DNA of 50,758 bases from Caldifarciminota bacterium (GTDB lineage: Bacteria > Hydrothermota > Tepidihabitantia > SM23-42). Below are positions 43,851-50,758 of this stretch, in pieces. A program made the translations under genes and the position numbers. The DNA lies in contig CP070686.1 of assembly GCA_020353055.1 (NCBI GenBank), positions 2,120,086-2,170,843 of the forward strand, given 5' to 3'. Below the pieces are notes generated by a model that was not told the origin of the DNA, did no database searches, and saw nothing but the letters and a program-made list of their open reading frames with translations. Numbering within the stretch: the stretch's first letter is position 1; every line of letters begins with the position of its first letter.

Positions 43851-45317
43851 ATGATGAAAAAGATATTCGGATATTTGGTCGTGGCGGCGATCTTGATCGT
43901 CACGGTCGTCCTACTTCTGCAAATAAGAAAACCCGTTAACGCAGAGTTTGTGCCTGAGGCGCATAAATCAACTGGCGAGAGCCGCGAGGAATGGGCAGGC
44001 ATCTTCATTCAGGGTGAACGGATCGGTTATTCTTTTACGAAGATCTCGCGCGACGATGTTGGGCTCACGGTGGAAAACATCACGCGCATGACAATCGTCA
44101 TGATGAACCAGACCCGGTCGCTTACAACTCATGTATTCGCGCACACGGACAAGGATTACACCCTCAAGGACTATTCGCTGGAACTTCGCAATGGCGGTCA
44201 TCAGCGCGTCGAGGGAAAGATCACGGGGCAGCAATTAGATTTAACTTCATACAGTCAGGGTAGAGAGTACAAGCAAACATTGACCCTGAAGGAAAAGCCA
44301 TATTTCCCGGACGCAATAGAAGAAGTTATAAAGAGCAAGAACCTGAAGGTCGACGAGGAGATCGCCATACCCTATTTTGACCCGACGACTCAATCATCAT
44401 CCACCGCTCGCATAAAGATGCTCGGCCAAGAGCAAGTTGATGTGCTCGGCGAAACGAAAACCGGAACCAGGGTGGAGTTGAGTTTCATGGGAATCAGTTC
44501 GATACTATGGCTCGATGCGGATTATCAACTAATAAAGGAATCATCACCGGCCATGGGATTGGAGATTATTCCATTGTCAAAAGATCAAGCGCTGGCCGAG
44601 ATATCTCCGGACAAGGCTTTTGATCTGATCACTTTTTTCTCGGTAAAATTAGATCCACCCACACCAGACCCCACGACCCTGTCGTATCTAAAAGTGGAGA
44701 TGCAGGATATCACCACAGAGGATCTTGACTTGCAGGACGACTACCAGGAACTCCTAAGCGAGAGCCCGATCGTCGTAGCATCCACCCTGCCCCAGATAGC
44801 GACTCTGCCCGACCTTACCCTGCCAATTGAACACAAAGAGAGTTTTCTCGAGCCATCGGCTTACATACAGTGCACTGACCCGTTGATCATCAACAAGGCG
44901 AAAGAACTGATAGGCGATGAAACGGACGCAACCGCTGCCGTGTTAAAACTCACAAGCGGCGTCTATAATCTCCTCGAGAAGAATCCCACTGCCTCACTAC
45001 CATCGGCACTCGATGTGCTGCAGATGAAAAAAGGCGACTGCAATGAACATGCGATCCTCTTCACGGCACTGGCGCGGGCAGCCGGCATCCCGACGAAGAT
45101 CTACGTGGGACTGGTCAACCTCAATGGTTATGCCTATTATTACCATGCCTGGTGCGCTGTTTGGCTGGGTAAATGGGTGCCAGTAGACCCGACATTCAAT
45201 CAGTTCCCCGCAGACGTTGGTCATTTGAAGCTGAAGGAAGGAGAAATCGCCGAACAGGCGGGCGTCCTCAAAGTGGTGGGCAAGCTAAAGATAAAAACTC
45301 TGGAATACACAGAATAA
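43851..45317 (+). CDS. Membrane-anchored transglutaminase-like protein
   Basis: 488 aa. One N-terminal membrane segment or signal (IFGYLVVAAILIVTVVLLL), a large beta-rich region (about 40-330), and a transglutaminase-like domain with triad C397 (KKGDCNEH), H432 (YYHAWCAV), D446 (VPVDPTFNQ). Family members act as proteases or amide-modifying enzymes on the outside of the membrane. ATG 43854 gives better ribosome-site spacing than 43851. It is 13 bp upstream of an ABC ATPase, so the three genes probably form an operon. Confidence 0.88.
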   Translation: MMKKIFGYLVVAAILIVTVVLLLQIRKPVNAEFVPEAHKSTGESREEWAGIFIQGERIGYSFTKISRDDVGLTVENITRMTIVMMNQTRSLTTHVFAHTDKDYTLKDYSLELRNGGHQRVEGKITGQQLDLTSYSQGREYKQTLTLKEKPYFPDAIEEVIKSKNLKVDEEIAIPYFDPTTQSSSTARIKMLGQEQVDVLGETKTGTRVELSFMGISSILWLDADYQLIKESSPAMGLEIIPLSKDQALAEISPDKAFDLITFFSVKLDPPTPDPTTLSYLKVEMQDITTEDLDLQDDYQELLSESPIVVASTLPQIATLPDLTLPIEHKESFLEPSAYIQCTDPLIINKAKELIGDETDATAAVLKLTSGVYNLLEKNPTASLPSALDVLQMKKGDCNEHAILFTALARAAGIPTKIYVGLVNLNGYAYYYHAWCAVWLGKWVPVDPTFNQFPADVGHLKLKEGEIAEQAGVLKVVGKLKIKTLEYTE

Positions 45318-45330
45318 TCCTGGCCACACC

Positions 45331-46065
45331 ATGAACAGATTAGTAATTAAGAATCTCAAGAAGAAATTCAACAACACGTGGGCGCTTGAAGGTCTAAATC
45401 TTCAACTAAACCAGGGAGAAATATTCGTGCTGCTTGGTCCAAATGGCGCGGGGAAAACAACGACGCTGAAATTAATCGCCGGTTTACTTCGTCCCACCGA
45501 AGGCGAAATAGTAATCGAAGGAACCAATCTCAACGATGATCCGATCAAAGCGAAATCATATCTGGGATACGTGCCGGATGAGCCTTTCATTTATAACAAA
45601 CTCACCGGCCGTGAATTCATCAATTTCGTCGCCGGAATATACAATGTCAGCAAGCAGAACTACGAAACCCGCCTAACCGAATTGATGGAAACGTTTGACA
45701 TTGGAACCTGGGTTGACGAATTGTCGGAAAGTTACTCCCACGGCATGAAGCAACGCGTGATCATGTGTCAATTGCTTCTGCATAATCCCAACCTGGTTCT
45801 GATCGACGAGCCGCTCGTCGGGTTGGATCCTAAAACGAGCAAAACGGTACGCGAACTCTTCGTTAGACTCAAAGAAGAGGGTAAAACGCTGTTCATTTCG
45901 ACGCACACGCTTTCGTTTGCCCGTGAAGTCGCCACCAAGATCGGCATCATCAACCGCGGTGAACTAAAATTCATTGGTGATATAGAAGAATTGTCAAGGA
46001 TCTCGGGTAAGAAAGACATCGAGGACATATATTTGAAGTTGTCTGCAGACAACGGAATCGTCTAG
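45331..46065 (+). CDS. ABC transporter ATP-binding protein (ABC-2 exporter type)
   Basis: 244 aa. Walker A GPNGAGKT (36-43), Walker B LVLIDEPLVGLDPK, switch His in FISTHTLSFA. The signature motif reads YSHGMKQR instead of LSGGQ, common in this exporter subgroup. Pairs with the permease that follows. Substrate unknown. Confidence 0.94.
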   Translation: MNRLVIKNLKKKFNNTWALEGLNLQLNQGEIFVLLGPNGAGKTTTLKLIAGLLRPTEGEIVIEGTNLNDDPIKAKSYLGYVPDEPFIYNKLTGREFINFVAGIYNVSKQNYETRLTELMETFDIGTWVDELSESYSHGMKQRVIMCQLLLHNPNLVLIDEPLVGLDPKTSKTVRELFVRLKEEGKTLFISTHTLSFAREVATKIGIINRGELKFIGDIEELSRISGKKDIEDIYLKLSADNGIV

Positions 46066-46070
46066 CGCTA

Positions 46071-46094
46071 GACGGTAACGATGCCCGTACCGTC
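46071..46094 (+). other. Intercistronic hairpin
   Basis: GACGGTA (46071-46077) pairs with TACCGTC (46088-46094) around a 10-nt loop, between ATPase and permease genes. No T-run, so it may tune expression or decay rather than terminate. Confidence 0.45.
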
Positions 46095-46129
46095 CATGGG
46101 TTACATATGATACAGACATTCAAGGCTAT

Positions 46130-47782
46130 ATGAATGATTTCTTGTTGATATTACGCGTGCGCGCCCGGATGTTTTTCGCCTCTATCAGGTCGCTCAGCGC
46201 GATCAGGGCGGTGTCCTTCGTTTTTGTCATCGCCTGTTTTGTGCTGGGCGCTTATTACATTTTCATCAGAGTCTTTGGCTATCTAATGAGCGTCGAGGTC
46301 ATCGGCCCCGGACTTCTTGACCGGCTGATAGAAATGGCGCTTTTCGTGTTCTTCATCATGCTTCTTTTCAGTAACGTCATCACGTCTTTTTCAACTTTCT
46401 ACAACAGCCGGGAACTCGACTTCCTTTTCTCTTTACCAGTACCTCCTACCTCAATATACCTGGCCAAACTCTTCGAGAATTGCCTCTATGCCTCGTGGGC
46501 AACGCTTACCATTGCCTTCCCCCTCATCATCGCATACGGCGTAAGGATAGGCGCACCCATCCTCTATTACCCGCTCTCAATCGCCAGCATCGTAATATAT
46601 CTATTCATTCCGGCCGCAGTTGCATCCATGCTGATCGCAATACTGCTGCGCATCTTTCCAAAACTCGGGGCACGCGAAGTGATAATGATCTCAATCGCCT
46701 TTATCCTTGGCTTGACCTATCTGTATATCAAGATCAATAATCCCGGCTTGTTGAAGATCTTCGAAACTGAAAACGAACAGACCCTGCTGCTCTTTGCCGC
46801 CCAGCTGACAACGGTCGGCGGGGTCTATGTACCCTCAACATGGCTCAGCAACATACTGAGAGGCTTCAGCGATGGCTCGGCAGATTGGACATTCAGTTTT
46901 CTGCTACTTTCCTTTGTTAGCCTGAGTACTGTTTTGATATCCTTTCTCATCGCAAAAGCATGCTATGTACGCTCCTGGCTGTCGACCGGCGAACATGCGA
47001 GCAAAAGAAGCAGGCGCAAATCGCTGCTGTTCCACCCGCAACGACAAGTGGCAAGAACCATCCTGTTCAAAGACCTGCTCGTCTTCGTGCGTGAACCAAC
47101 GCAGTGGGTTCAACTCTCGATCTTTCTTATCCTGCTTGCCGTGTATGTTTTTTCGTTGCGCAAGACTCCAATCTATTTTGTTTTTCCACTCTGGCGGACA
47201 ATCGTAGCATTCGCCAATTTTGCCTATATAAGCTTTGTCCTTGCCACCCTGGGAGTCCGTTTCATGTTTCCCACCATGAGCCTTGAACGCGCAGGCATTT
47301 GGTTCATCGGGTCAGCACCCATCTCTTTCAAGAAAGTACTTCTGGTCAAATACTTCTTCAATCTAGTGACCGCAGTCGTGATCATTGAGGTTTTGCTCTT
47401 ATCAGCAAATCTCTTTATTCGAGTTGGCAGGGGTCTCTACTTTCTGTTGCCGATAATCGGTCTCTTCGTTGCCGCTTCGCTTGTTTCGATCAATCTCGGG
47501 TTAGGCAGTCGATTCCCCCATTTTCACGAAGACAATCCATCACGTATCGCGGCCGGTAGTGGAGGCATCATAACCGCCTTGATCAGCATCGCCTATGTCG
47601 GGATCTCGATTGTTATTCTGGCGACGCCGGCTTACAATTACCTGTCGCATACCTTCATGAGAATGCCGGTGAATTACCTTCTGGTTTATTCGGGGTTTGC
47701 CTTTTTTGTATTGTTCAACATCTTCACGATAATCGTGCCGTTGCGCATTGGCATAAAATCGCTGGAACGCAGGGACTACTAA
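46130..47782 (+). CDS. ABC transporter permease
   Basis: 550 aa, about 12 membrane helices in two halves, with a cytosolic, basic loop near 290-310 (SKRSRRKSLLFHPQRQVART). The ELDFLFSLPVPPTSIYLAKLFEN segment is typical of large ABC-2-like permeases in two-gene exporters. It lies 64 bp after the ATPase gene. No ribosome site is obvious before ATG 46130. Confidence 0.87.
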   Translation: MNDFLLILRVRARMFFASIRSLSAIRAVSFVFVIACFVLGAYYIFIRVFGYLMSVEVIGPGLLDRLIEMALFVFFIMLLFSNVITSFSTFYNSRELDFLFSLPVPPTSIYLAKLFENCLYASWATLTIAFPLIIAYGVRIGAPILYYPLSIASIVIYLFIPAAVASMLIAILLRIFPKLGAREVIMISIAFILGLTYLYIKINNPGLLKIFETENEQTLLLFAAQLTTVGGVYVPSTWLSNILRGFSDGSADWTFSFLLLSFVSLSTVLISFLIAKACYVRSWLSTGEHASKRSRRKSLLFHPQRQVARTILFKDLLVFVREPTQWVQLSIFLILLAVYVFSLRKTPIYFVFPLWRTIVAFANFAYISFVLATLGVRFMFPTMSLERAGIWFIGSAPISFKKVLLVKYFFNLVTAVVIIEVLLLSANLFIRVGRGLYFLLPIIGLFVAASLVSINLGLGSRFPHFHEDNPSRIAAGSGGIITALISIAYVGISIVILATPAYNYLSHTFMRMPVNYLLVYSGFAFFVLFNIFTIIVPLRIGIKSLERRDY

Positions 47783-47794
47783 TAACAGAGAATT

Positions 47795-47850
47795 TAAGAG
47801 GATGAGAAGATCGGAACTTGAGCACCGGAATTAACGGGAATAACGTTTCT
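47795..47850 (+). repeat. Dispersed intergenic repeat, copy B, extending into ispH
   Basis: Shares CGGAACTTGAGCACCG and AATAACGTTTCT with 16322-16392. Its last 20 bp form the final codons of ispH on the opposite strand (KKRYSR and stop). Confidence 0.65.
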
Positions 47851-48679
47851 TTTTCTTCGGATACATCCGTCTTATGCTCTTCACGACCTCATCGACCTGC
47901 TGCTTGGGTGTCGATGCCCCGGCTGTGATCCCAACGCTCTTCGCGCCCTTGAACCAAGACCGCTTCAATTCATTGCCCGATTCGATGTGATGGGACCGGC
48001 GCAGTTTTTTGCAGAGTTGATACAACCTTGTAGTATTGGCGCTGTTCTTCCCTCCGACCACTATCATGACATCTGCCTTTTTTGCAAGCTTGGTGGCTTC
48101 GTTGATCCGAACCGCGGTCTCGCGGCAAATCGTATTGTATATCTTCATTTCTATCACATTTGGCATTAAATCGGCTACCGCATCGTTGAATCTCTCCTGG
48201 TTCAACGTGGTCTGGGGTACTACACCAATCTTTCTCTTACCGATCTTGTGTCGATCATTGTATATTGTCGCATGCCTTCCTGCGTAACCCAATAATCCTC
48301 TAACCTCCGGATGATCTTTCTCGCCGACGATCACGACGTAGTAGCCCTCATCGATCAGTTTCTGTACATATCGCTGTGCCCGACGCACGCGCGGACATGT
48401 AGCATCGATCACTTCGCAATTCTTTGATTTGAGTTTCTTCAAGACATCTGGCGCGACACCATGAGACCGGATGATTATTGCTTCATTTTTTCTCGTGCCA
48501 TCAATCTTTTCTGTCGGACGAATCCCTCGTTTCTTCAAATCTTCCACGGCCAAGCGATTGTGTATAAGCGGACCCAGCGAATATACGGCTTCTGCTTCGT
48601 TCGCAGCTTCGAGGGCCATCTTGATCGCTCGCTTCACACCGAAGCAGAATCCGCCATGTTTTGCACGGTATATTTTCAT
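47831..48679 (-). CDS. ispH: 4-hydroxy-3-methylbut-2-enyl diphosphate reductase
   Basis: Last step of the MEP isoprenoid pathway, giving IPP and DMAPP. 282 aa with iron-sulfur cysteines C12 (GGFCFGVKRAI), C95 (DATCPRVRR) and C185 (NTICRETA); also RSHGVAP, DHPEVRGLLG, VGGKNSANT and VGITAGASTP. The start overlaps plsC by 4 nt. The C-terminal KKKKRYSR is encoded by a dispersed repeat. Confidence 0.96.
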   Translation of the reverse strand: MKIYRAKHGGFCFGVKRAIKMALEAANEAEAVYSLGPLIHNRLAVEDLKKRGIRPTEKIDGTRKNEAIIIRSHGVAPDVLKKLKSKNCEVIDATCPRVRRAQRYVQKLIDEGYYVVIVGEKDHPEVRGLLGYAGRHATIYNDRHKIGKRKIGVVPQTTLNQERFNDAVADLMPNVIEMKIYNTICRETAVRINEATKLAKKADVMIVVGGKNSANTTRLYQLCKKLRRSHHIESGNELKRSWFKGAKSVGITAGASTPKQQVDEVVKSIRRMYPKKKKRYSR

Positions 48680-49254
48680 TTTAATTTAAGCACTTCTTCT
48701 CTGATGCGCTCAGAAAATCGTGCAAAATCTTTCCGAGTTTTCTTGTAGCCGTGCGGGTGGATCAATTTTCCGAATTTTATCTTGAGTTCATTGAATCTCA
48801 ATACGAGAGATACAACACGTTTGTTGGAATTCGTAATATAAATCGGAATCACCGGCACCTCAAAATTTATCGCGAGATAACCTACGCCCTGATGAAATGG
48901 CAGCATTTCTTTTTTACGCGATCGCGTTCCTTCAGGGAAGATGACTACCGCATTTCCTCTACGCAGTAATCTGATCGCCTTTCTCACACCACCCGTGCCT
49001 TCAAGGGATATCGCGTTGTATTTATCGATTAACCAAGCGAAAAATTTCGAGCCGGTGAACAATCCGGGCTTGGCAAGAAAGTGTATCTCGCGGAAAGCAG
49101 TTACGCCGACCAGCGGTGGGTCAAGGAAGGAAACATGATTGGGAGCCAGAATCACCGGACCCTTTTTTGGCACACGGCCCTCGATCTGCACCCCGGTCAG
49201 GGCCTTGAAGAGAGGATAAATGAAGATCCAGGCCAAAAACCACTTGATTCTCAT
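48676..49254 (-). CDS. plsC: 1-acyl-sn-glycerol-3-phosphate acyltransferase
   Basis: Makes phosphatidic acid for membrane lipids. 192 aa. Acyltransferase motifs H40-x4-D45 (NHVSFLDPP), FPEGTRSRKKE and VPVIPIYI. N-terminal membrane-associated helix. ATG 49254 lies 8 nt after TATAAT and has no ribosome site. Translationally coupled to ispH. Confidence 0.94.
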   Translation of the reverse strand: MRIKWFLAWIFIYPLFKALTGVQIEGRVPKKGPVILAPNHVSFLDPPLVGVTAFREIHFLAKPGLFTGSKFFAWLIDKYNAISLEGTGGVRKAIRLLRRGNAVVIFPEGTRSRKKEMLPFHQGVGYLAINFEVPVIPIYITNSNKRVVSLVLRFNELKIKFGKLIHPHGYKKTRKDFARFSERIREEVLKLK

Positions 49255-49262
49255 ATATGTAA

Positions 49263-49290
49263 ATTATAACCTGCAAATCGTTGATTTCAA
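49263..49290 (-). promoter_or_regulatory. plsC-ispH promoter
   Basis: Minus strand TTGAAA (49290-49285), 16-bp spacer, TATAAT (49268-49263), 8 nt before ATG. Confidence 0.65.
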
Positions 49291-49348
49291 GATATTTGTT
49301 CGATCGCAGCGCACTTTTGATCCCCAGAAAAGAGGCTTTTTCAAGTAC

Positions 49349-49376
49349 TTGACAAGGACAGTTTTTACATTATAAT
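49349..49376 (+). promoter_or_regulatory. Promoter of the Kelch-repeat gene
   Basis: TTGACA (49349-49354), 16-bp spacer, TATAAT (49371-49376); both boxes are consensus. Gives a leader of about 130 nt. Confidence 0.8.
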
Positions 49377-49417
49377 AATGCACTACTGAAGTAAACAAAA
49401 TCTCGTATAGAAAGGAG

Positions 49418-49503
49418 GTGGTGGCAAGAGCGATAATCTGATGGACTGGGTTTTTTGGGATAGAAATCCAGACCCAAATCAACCATATCCCTATCTCAGT
49501 TAG
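49418..49503 (+). other. Leader with two possible mini-ORFs
   Basis: AAAGGAGG precedes GTG 49418, a 7-codon frame ending in TGA at 49439-49441; that stop overlaps ATG 49441 (TGATG), which opens MDWVFWDRNPDPNQPYPYLS and closes with TAG at 49501-49503, inside the ribosome site of the Kelch gene. Could be translational coupling or a leader-peptide control; GGGATA/TATCCC pairing is also possible. Unproven. Confidence 0.4.
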
Positions 49504-49511
49504 GAGGAATA

Positions 49512-50758
49512 ATGAAGAAAATCTTTGTATTAATGATATGCCTGATGGTGACGCCAATGCTATTTGCATCGAAAGCCGACTCCCATACACCCGATCTCAG
49601 AATAGAAGAAATAAGACATACTGACAATCCGGCGGACGTCAGTGCCACGCCTGCGGTCCGGCACCAAACATATAAGGGCACGCCGACGGGCCGTCAGACC
49701 TGGGAGACCTACGCAGCAATGCCTACGGCATTGTACTACAACGCCTCTGCGTACTGCAATGGAGTCGCGTACAACCTGGGCGGGTATACAACTGTCGGCG
49801 TCAATACGATCTATGCATTCGACTGTGGTACAGAAACATGGTCAACAGTCGGCACGACATTGAATCACACGATCTACAGACACGCCGCGGCGACCGTCAA
49901 TGGCAAAATATATGTAATCGGCGGGTCTGACGGTACCACTAGCTATTCGACCTGGAACCAGGAATTCGATCCAGTGGCTGTTACAGTCACTGACCGCGCA
50001 CCATTACCAGTGGGACGTTACTTCCTGGGTGCCGTTGCCTGGCGGGATACCCTTATCTATGTTTTAGGTGGACAAGGAACGACATATTACAACCGTGTCG
50101 ATATCTATGACCCTGCAACCAACACCTGGACGACCGGTACGAATATGCCGATCACGAATCGTTCCTTTGCCTGCGGCATTTCGGGTGACACCATATACAC
50201 GGCGGGTGGCTACTCTGCGGCATACATTTCTGATTGCTACATGGGTGTGATCAATCCTTCAGATCCTACAAGCATCACCTGGACCCAGATTGACGACATC
50301 CCGCTTGGCACATCGGGTATAGCAGGTCGTTCGCGCGTGCAGGGTGCATGCGTCAACGGCTATTTCTACTTTACGGGTGGCGATGACCACGGTTCGGCAA
50401 ATCCTGCGTATGACTGCTGGTATTATGATCCGGTCAGTACAGACTGGGTTCAGATGCCGAACAAACCCACACCGATCAGCAATTCACAATGCGCCGTTGC
50501 TGCACCTGCACTGGATAACGGCACATTCCTTTGCACCGGTGGTTACAACGTTGCGACAAGCTCAGCCACAGCCAACACCGAGGGTCTGATCGATCTTGGT
50601 GGCGGCGGTGTTGCTACGTTCTGGGATTTTGAGGATGGATGGCAGGGTTGGACGCATACGAGTGCATTAACTTTCCCGGCTGCTTGGGATGTTGTGCAGA
50701 CCACTTATGCGGGTGGTCCATACTGGACGTATCAACCGCCGCCTAATGCTGGTGATAG
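49512..50758 (+). CDS. Secreted Kelch-repeat protein, 3' end outside window
   Basis: At least 415 codons, open at the edge. Signal peptide MKKIFVLMICLMVTPMLFAS. From about residue 65, Kelch-type blades recur: SAYCNGVAYNLGGYTT, ATVNGKIYVIGGSDG, VAWRDTLIYVLGGQGT, ISGDTIYTAGGYS, VNGYFYFTGGDDH, each with the double Gly and downstream Trp/Tyr, giving a beta-propeller. After about 370 a new domain starts (TFWDFEDGWQGWTH), like jelly-roll modules of FCB secreted proteins. AGGAGG precedes ATG 49512. Probably surface or extracellular. Confidence 0.88.
   Translation, partial: MKKIFVLMICLMVTPMLFASKADSHTPDLRIEEIRHTDNPADVSATPAVRHQTYKGTPTGRQTWETYAAMPTALYYNASAYCNGVAYNLGGYTTVGVNTIYAFDCGTETWSTVGTTLNHTIYRHAAATVNGKIYVIGGSDGTTSYSTWNQEFDPVAVTVTDRAPLPVGRYFLGAVAWRDTLIYVLGGQGTTYYNRVDIYDPATNTWTTGTNMPITNRSFACGISGDTIYTAGGYSAAYISDCYMGVINPSDPTSITWTQIDDIPLGTSGIAGRSRVQGACVNGYFYFTGGDDHGSANPAYDCWYYDPVSTDWVQMPNKPTPISNSQCAVAAPALDNGTFLCTGGYNVATSSATANTEGLIDLGGGGVATFWDFEDGWQGWTHTSALTFPAAWDVVQTTYAGGPYWTYQPPPNAGD

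Noticed and set aside
49418-49470. Second selenocysteine TGA in the Kelch leader (49439)
   Set aside because: The frame is only seven codons before the TGA, has no recognisable protein after it, and the main gene starts in its own frame with a good ribosome site.

Overview
The window (50,758 bp, roughly half GC by eye) looks like chromosome from a diderm bacterium of the FCB/Stahlbacteria (WOR-3)-like type. Evidence: LpxA and FabZ imply a lipid A outer membrane; several secreted proteins (a gingipain-like C25 protease, an M14 carboxypeptidase, a thioredoxin-fold protein) have C-terminal type IX-like sorting or FlgD-like domains or the architectures that go with them; there is class III NrdD, which suggests anaerobic growth; promoters are classic TTGACA/TATAAT rather than the Bacteroidetes type. 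Taxonomy is inference; no rRNA is present.

Layout. 1-5.9 kb (minus): truncated gingipain, M14 carboxypeptidase, signal peptidase I. 6.1-11.1 kb (plus): tRNA-Val(GAC), zinc-ribbon coiled-coil protein, RNase HI-like, KtrB/TrkH, YtcJ-like amidohydrolase, YihY. 11.4-16.3 kb: NrdR-NrdD operon with NrdR boxes, MATE transporter, PAP2 phosphatase. 16.5 kb: a 31-residue, very basic mS38/COX24-like protein. 16.7-24.2 kb (minus): a seven-gene operon TPR / ExeA-ATPase / TPR / ExeA-ATPase / PHP / FabZ / LpxA, with a duplicated TPR+ATPase module. 24.2-28.9 kb: FtcD-cyclodeaminase fusion and HutI (end of histidine degradation), WG-repeat lipoprotein, methyltransferase. 29.0-31.3 kb: secreted thioredoxin-fold gene with an in-frame TGA, then small secreted proteins. 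31.4-38.2 kb: LysE/MarR pair, GNAT, HAD, VOC, outer-membrane barrels, methyltransferase, radical SAM, membrane protein. 38.5-43.8 kb: SRPBCC protein, PDZ-esterase, REP-associated transposase with REP copies and a chimeric pseudogene, ComM. 43.8-50.8 kb: transglutaminase + ABC exporter operon, PlsC-IspH, and a truncated Kelch-repeat secreted protein.

The most exciting item is at 29156-30184: an apparently undescribed selenoprotein. An in-frame TGA occupies the first position of a thioredoxin CxxC (SG-TGA-PTC) directly after a signal peptide, the frame stays open for 305 more codons to a C-terminal sorting domain, and a compact hairpin with a GUC apical loop lies 22 nt downstream of the TGA, where a bacterial SECIS would be.

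A second window-wide theme is promoter architecture. I find 19 hand-identified sigma70-like promoters, nearly all with a 16-bp spacer, and nine of them place the -10 box only 5-8 nt before an ATG or GTG, predicting leaderless mRNAs. Intergenic DNA also carries a degenerate 9-bp-period repeat, REP-like palindromes and a 200-bp tandem duplication at the comM promoter.
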